NCBI GenBank assembly: GCA_013350335.1
Contig: CM023542.1
Span: 3,464,025 to 3,528,024, forward strand
DNA: 64,000 nt
Source: Chimonanthus salicifolius
Taxonomy: Eukaryota > Streptophyta > Magnoliopsida > Laurales > Calycanthaceae
Direction: 5' to 3'
Shown one piece after another: positions 59,701 to 64,000 of the stretch. The notes beneath the pieces are model-generated. The model made no database searches and had not been told where the DNA came from. It worked only from the letters and a program-made list of their open reading frames with translations. Each line of letters begins with the position of its first letter. Positions within the stretch are counted from its first letter, which is position 1. Both the position numbers and the translations under genes were made by a program.

Positions 59701-59973
59701 AAGCTGATTGAAGTTTGGTGGAAGGGAACCTCGGAGACCTAGATTTTGGACTTGAATCTGATTTACTCTTGACCCAGAACAGAAGACATGAGGCCATGAT
59801 GGAGGGCCACAAGGGTCATCACTCCCAGTCGGCCATTTCAACAACTCTGGATTCTCCATCCCCTTTCTGAAATCATTCAGGACTCGAACATCTTGAGGGT
59901 CTGTGATCCCAAAAACCATTGTAGAACAGCAAAGAACAGCTGTCAGGAGAATCTTCATCTCATCTCCTTTCAT
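53747..59973 (-). CDS. TMK: TMK-type leucine-rich-repeat receptor kinase, two coding exons
   Basis: Minus-strand exons 57507-59973 and 53747-54252 join in phase (GCA G/TT ACG, giving EYAVTGKVTTKAD) to 990 residues. TMK kinases are plasma-membrane receptors in plant growth and auxin signalling. Order of parts: signal peptide (residues 1-22), two LRR blocks split by a non-LRR segment (GNSFCQSSPGIPCATE), a Pro/Ser-rich linker (NSPPSPPINNPPSP), one membrane segment (about 543-567) followed by CWRRRRT, and the kinase with GRGGFGAVYKG (about 650), AVK (about 671), HRDLKSSN (about 771) and DFG (about 791). It ends in SFTSADGR, as TMKs do. The kinase residues look intact. ATG 59973 is the first in-frame ATG upstream of the signal peptide. 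Which TMK paralog it is cannot be told. Confidence 0.95.
54253..57506 (-). other. TMK intron
   Basis: A 3.25-kb intron located in the kinase domain, a conserved position for TMKs. It contains GGGTTGGG-type pieces at 54900-55075 and the element at 56688-57249. Nothing else was recognised. Confidence 0.6.
56688..57249. mobile_element. GGGTTGGG-type hAT-like MITE in the TMK intron
   Basis: It starts TAGGGGTGCAACTTGGATTA and ends ACCCAGATTACCCCTA. The TAGGGGT termini and the many CAACCC/GGGTTG units inside match the MITE at 15717-16251. The flanks TAGAATAT and CTGTAGAT do not form a clear 8-bp duplication, so one end may have changed. Confidence 0.6.
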
Positions 59974-61200
59974 GGCTATACAGAAATAGAAAAAAGTCTG
60001 AATTAGATACAAAAACAAGGAAAAACTACATAGGAAAAAGCAGTAGACATCAAGATCAAGATGACAGAAACAGAAAAGCCTCCTCTGACTTCCAATTGCA
60101 ACTACTTCAGAAAACCATAAATTATAAGCAATTACAAAAATAAAAGAGGGGAAGAAAAAAACACTGTGAACTTCACACCATCTCTTTTCATGGCTACACT
60201 GCAGAAGATAAGACCTCAATTACCATAACGCACCCTACGCCCTCAGAAAGAAAAGAGTACTACAGAGCCAACAAGGAAAAAGAACTACAGACCAACCTTA
60301 CGGAACAGGGAAGCCTCATTTCACTTCCAAATGGCAACTAATTCAATAACTCTTGAACTAGAAGCAATTGCAGAGAATATAGAACAAAATTAAAAAACTG
60401 CATCATCTGATATATTTACATGTTTATAAACAATTGAAAAACCTCAAGTACAAAAAAGAAAGGAAGAAAACCCACCAATGAAAAAGCACCCAATACTAGG
60501 AAGACAAGAAGAGAAAATACTTATTTCACTTCCAGTGGCAACTCCTTCAGAATCCCATGAACTAGAAGCATGTAGAATAAAATCAAACCATAACATAACA
60601 CAGTGAAAAACCACGGAGGAGAGGAGTGAGTTATTATTTCAGAATAAATTGTACAGCAGCAAAGTAGCAATATATATAAAATTACAACCCAGTAAAAGAG
60701 TCTCAAGCCAGTTAGGGGTCTCAAGTAATAAGAACTCTGTCTCCTCAATCAACAAAGCAATTGCTGAGAGAGACGAAAAAATTAAATAAATAAACAGAAG
60801 CAGCTGGCTCAACTGATCACTTTTCGATACTTTTTCATGGATATGCACAAATTAAAAAAAAAATAAAGACCCAATTACAAACGAACGAGGAAACCCACTA
60901 AAGAAAAAGCACCAAATACTAACACGACAGAAATAGAAGATGGGTCATTTCACTTCCAGTGACAGCTGCTTCAAAAGCCCAAAAATAAGCAATAGCAATG
61001 ATAACAGATAAACAAAAAATAAATAAGCCAATTCAGCCTAAAAACGTTGACACCTTATTACAATAATGCAAATGGACGATATCCAGATCAAAAAACAAAA
61101 AGATAAATAAAACCCACCAAAGCACCATAAGCGCAGACGACTGCAAGAGCAAATCTCCATTCCACTTCCACTGACTACAGATTCAAAAACCCATCTCCAA
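59974..61200 (-). repeat. Array of about 216-bp diverged repeats upstream of the TMK start
   Basis: The marker (C/G)ACTTCCA occurs at 60087, 60322, 60538, 60951 and 61163 (spacings 235, 216, 413 and 212), with AAGCACCMAATACT between some of them. A second marker, GCCATGAAARGAGATG, stands at the TMK start (59973) and at 60191, and a weaker one at 60838. The unit thus seems to include the 3' splice site, the start codon region and 5' leader sequence. Five or six diverged copies are likely. Confidence 0.65.
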
Positions 61201-62739
61201 CTTCTGTTTTCCCCCTCTTTTACTGAACCAAATCAGCAAAAGAGGCAAAACCCAGATCCCAGAAAAGAGAAAAGACGGAAATAATGAAAAAAAAAAAAAA
61301 GACTGCTAAAAATCTTGTAATGTGGAATTACCACTGAATGAATAATGGAGATTTGACATAGACATTGTATGTTTTATTGCTTTTGCATAGTCTGATAACG
61401 AAATTCACTCCACCTTCCAGTCCTCCGATCATGGAAGAGATTTTGTGGGGATATGAAAGATTGAAGAGACTTCTCCTTCCTTTTCTAAGCTTCTCCTTCC
61501 GTTCTCTTCTCGCATTGTTCTTTCTAGAATTCAGACTATTTTCTTCTCTTTTGGAAACAAATCTACAAAATCTGCGAGAAGAAGTTGCGATTCCTTCCTC
61601 CTACAAAATTCTCTCGGACGTTTTCTCAATAACAATTTAGAAAAGTTAAAAAAATGTTTTATTTTTATTTTTTAATAAATATACATATATACATGTTTGT
61701 AATGGGATGCCTAAGTGGCAGGAGCATTTGGACGTGTGTACGCGCTTTATCATTTGAACGTGATTTTAGACTAAATTACAGTTATGCCATCAAGGCGGCG
61801 TTTCGTCGTTACTTAATCGTATGGACGGTATGGATCGAGTTTAAGAATGTGTATAATGTCGGTGGAACAGTCCGATGGAGACTGATCTATACATTTTCAA
61901 TGGAGCAATATATATCTAATTAGATGAAATTGATATAGATTTTTATGTGTGATATAATTTAAAGTTTTTTTTTAATATAATCTCTTAATATTATAAAATG
62001 AGTTGTAAATATTAATTGTTTATAATAATTAAATTTCAATATCTAAAATTACAAATTAAAATGATTAAATGTAGCTTAAATTTTACAAGTTCAATATCTT
62101 TATTATTTTTGCATATTTCATAAAAAATGTGTGATATACTTTAATATTTAAAAAAAATCCTCATTAAATAAAGAGATTTTAGAATTTTCATGTCAATTTT
62201 AAAGTCGGGATGTGTTTGAACACGATGACTTGAATCAGAATTTCCTAAAAATCTTAAAAAATAGGAGGTTCACGTGTAGATAGAAAATCTTTCATTGATA
62301 TTTTCTCTACAACTTAAGACATTCTATTTTGTAAATCTAAAATAGAAAGCTTGACTTTTCATAAGGAAATTAAAAAAGTTATTTAGATATTATAAATGAA
62401 GAAGAGTAGAAATATAATTTTTATTTTTATTAAATAAATAAATTTCATCACTTATAATATATAATTTTGGGATATATATATATATAAGGAGAATTCAACC
62501 AAATAAGGAAAAGAAAAGATAGGGCACATCATATATATTTTAATCCATTAAAATTTTGACACTTATTAATAAAAGATAAACTATATACTCATTTACAAAT
62601 ATATTGAATATATAAAACTTTAATTATGTAAGTATAATTAATTAATAAATAAAATATAGCTTAATTGAGTAGTTAGAAATATTTAATTAAGTAATTATAT
62701 AAATACATGTGGTTTAACCAATTCAATTATAAAAATAAT
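61201..62739. other. TMK upstream region and AT-rich intergenic DNA
   Basis: The 61200-61640 part is C/T-rich on the plus strand and may hold the TMK transcription start. From 61640 the DNA is AT-rich with no gene or element recognised. Confidence 0.45.
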
Positions 62740-63452
62740 TGTAATACCCTGACCTAAAATAGGCTTAAATAATATGAATTAACCTGTTAATCATATAGAT
62801 TATAGTGAGGGATTTGTGAAAAATCTAATTTTAGCCAATCAGAGCTCAATAGCTCATTGATCCAACCCTTTTAAGTTAAAAGGGCAAAATGGTAATTTAC
62901 CATTAACAATATAATTATTGTTTGAATAATTATTGTTGATTATTATTTGAGTAATATTGAATTCTTTATTAAGAATATAGATTTTAAAATTTATAAATAT
63001 CTTTATTTCATTAAAATGTTATTAAAAAATTATCCGAAAAGGGCCCGAAAACTAGAAAATGATTATTTTAAATAATTCTACAAGTTAAAAAATTCTAAAA
63101 AAATAACTAGTGTCTAGTTTATGTTTAAATATATCATTTTATTTCTCTAGAGCTAAAAATGAAGATTTTAAACCCTTTAAGTAAGTACAATTTAGTTTAA
63201 GGGAATAGTGACAAAAAGTGATTTTTATTTAAATCAATTAAGTTTAATGGGTTATAACTTTCCAAAATTATATGGTATTTAAACATTTTAAAAACTCAAC
63301 ATTTTGGACAGATAGATCAAATTAAATAATTTTTATTAGTTAAATATTAATAAGAAAATAAAATAAAGATTATATTTATAATAAAATAATATTGTGAATA
63401 GTAAATTTTAGGTAGCTACAGTAATATGATAACCATTATAACCGACTGAAAG

Positions 63453-63488
<36 letters not shown>

Positions 63489-64000
63489 GTGAGTTGTCTT
63501 TCGCCTGTGCCTTTGTGTTGTCAAGTGTCTTTTTTGTACATACGTGGCTGCAAGAGCAGCCACATAACCCATTTTTCTTTCCTATTTAAGGGGTAGATGA
63601 GATGGGATTTTACAGCCCTCTCATTTCACCTACCTTTTAATCTCTCTCTCTCCACTACCTGTTTTCTGGTACTTCTTTTTCTCTCCCTCAAGTATCGTCC
63701 CAGCTTTGTCAAACTTTCTTATTAAGGTATACTTTATTTATAGCTTTAGAATTAACTAGAATATCTTAGAGAAATAAAATGTCATTTTTATTATTATTTT
63801 TAAACTTAAGATGAGTTGTCCTATTGATGTAGTTAAGTTGGTTTTTCTATATCTTAGTTTTATCTAAAGTCAGTAATTTAACAAATTTTAATTTAATCTT
63901 GTTAATAAATTAGAGACTTAAATTACTTAAATTAAATACTTTTATAAGTAAAATTTTGAAATTTGTCTAAAATAAATAATCTGAGATTTGTAATTTTGAT
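62740..64000 (+). mobile_element. Probable LTR of a retrotransposon running off the right edge
   Basis: TGTAATACCCTGACCTAAAA at 62740 is like the 5' end of many plant Ty3/gypsy LTRs. About 850 bases later comes a CCTATTTAAGG TATA-like box (about 63582), then a C/T-rich stretch (63610-63715) as at a transcription start. An (AT)n run is at 63463-63484. The other LTR and any pol genes lie outside the window, so orientation and class are inferred. Confidence 0.5.
63463..63484. repeat. (AT)n microsatellite
   Basis: About twelve TA units inside the probable LTR. Confidence 0.9.

Overview
The window is nuclear DNA of a flowering plant, and probably a species with large, transposon-filled introns. 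Evidence: spliced genes with GT-AG introns of 86 bp to about 7.7 kb, AT-rich intergenic DNA, Ty1/copia, LINE, SINE, TRIM and hAT-type elements, and protein families that are plant-specific or plant-like (EXO70A1, TMK receptor kinase, peroxisomal uricase). I cannot name the species.

Five protein genes are supported by exon-by-exon translation. (1) EXO70A1 on the minus strand, whose first four coding exons lie at 5747-9349. The rest lies beyond the left edge, and its fourth intron holds a decayed copia element (129-5017). (2) A single-exon group-1 glycosyltransferase on the minus strand (13627-15126). (3) Uricase on the minus strand (18628-40120): eight exons spread over 21.5 kb, with LINE, RTE, SINE, MITE and microsatellite insertions in the introns and several signs of decay. 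(4) An AIFM2/FSP1-like NAD(P)H oxidoreductase on the plus strand (40937-47641, four exons), divergent from uricase across about 0.8 kb. (5) A TMK-type LRR receptor kinase on the minus strand (53747-59973, two coding exons), with an array of about 216-bp repeats upstream of its start.

The intergenic DNA is rich in small elements with visible ends. Two MITEs with CAGGGGT termini, built from ATCGGCCGATAT-like palindromes, have 8-bp target duplications (11792-11971 and 16982-17400). A MITE rich in GGGTCGGG has a perfect 8-bp duplication (15717-16251). There is a fold-back element (48589-48947), an 85-bp poly(A)-tailed retroposon with a 16-bp duplication (50419-50503), a TRIM (50827-51655) and two tRNA-like SINEs. 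A probable LTR element runs off the right edge (from 62740).

The most notable observation is the uricase gene. The catalytic residues are kept, but one extra base in the last exon puts a stop before the conserved C-terminal block and the SKM peroxisomal signal. The first splice donor abuts a (CT)n(AT)n microsatellite. The end of exon 2 with its donor is tandemly duplicated. A conserved Arg codon at the exon 5/6 junction has become Thr. No new multi-gene system was seen; the interest lies in gene decay, splice-site structure and element boundaries.
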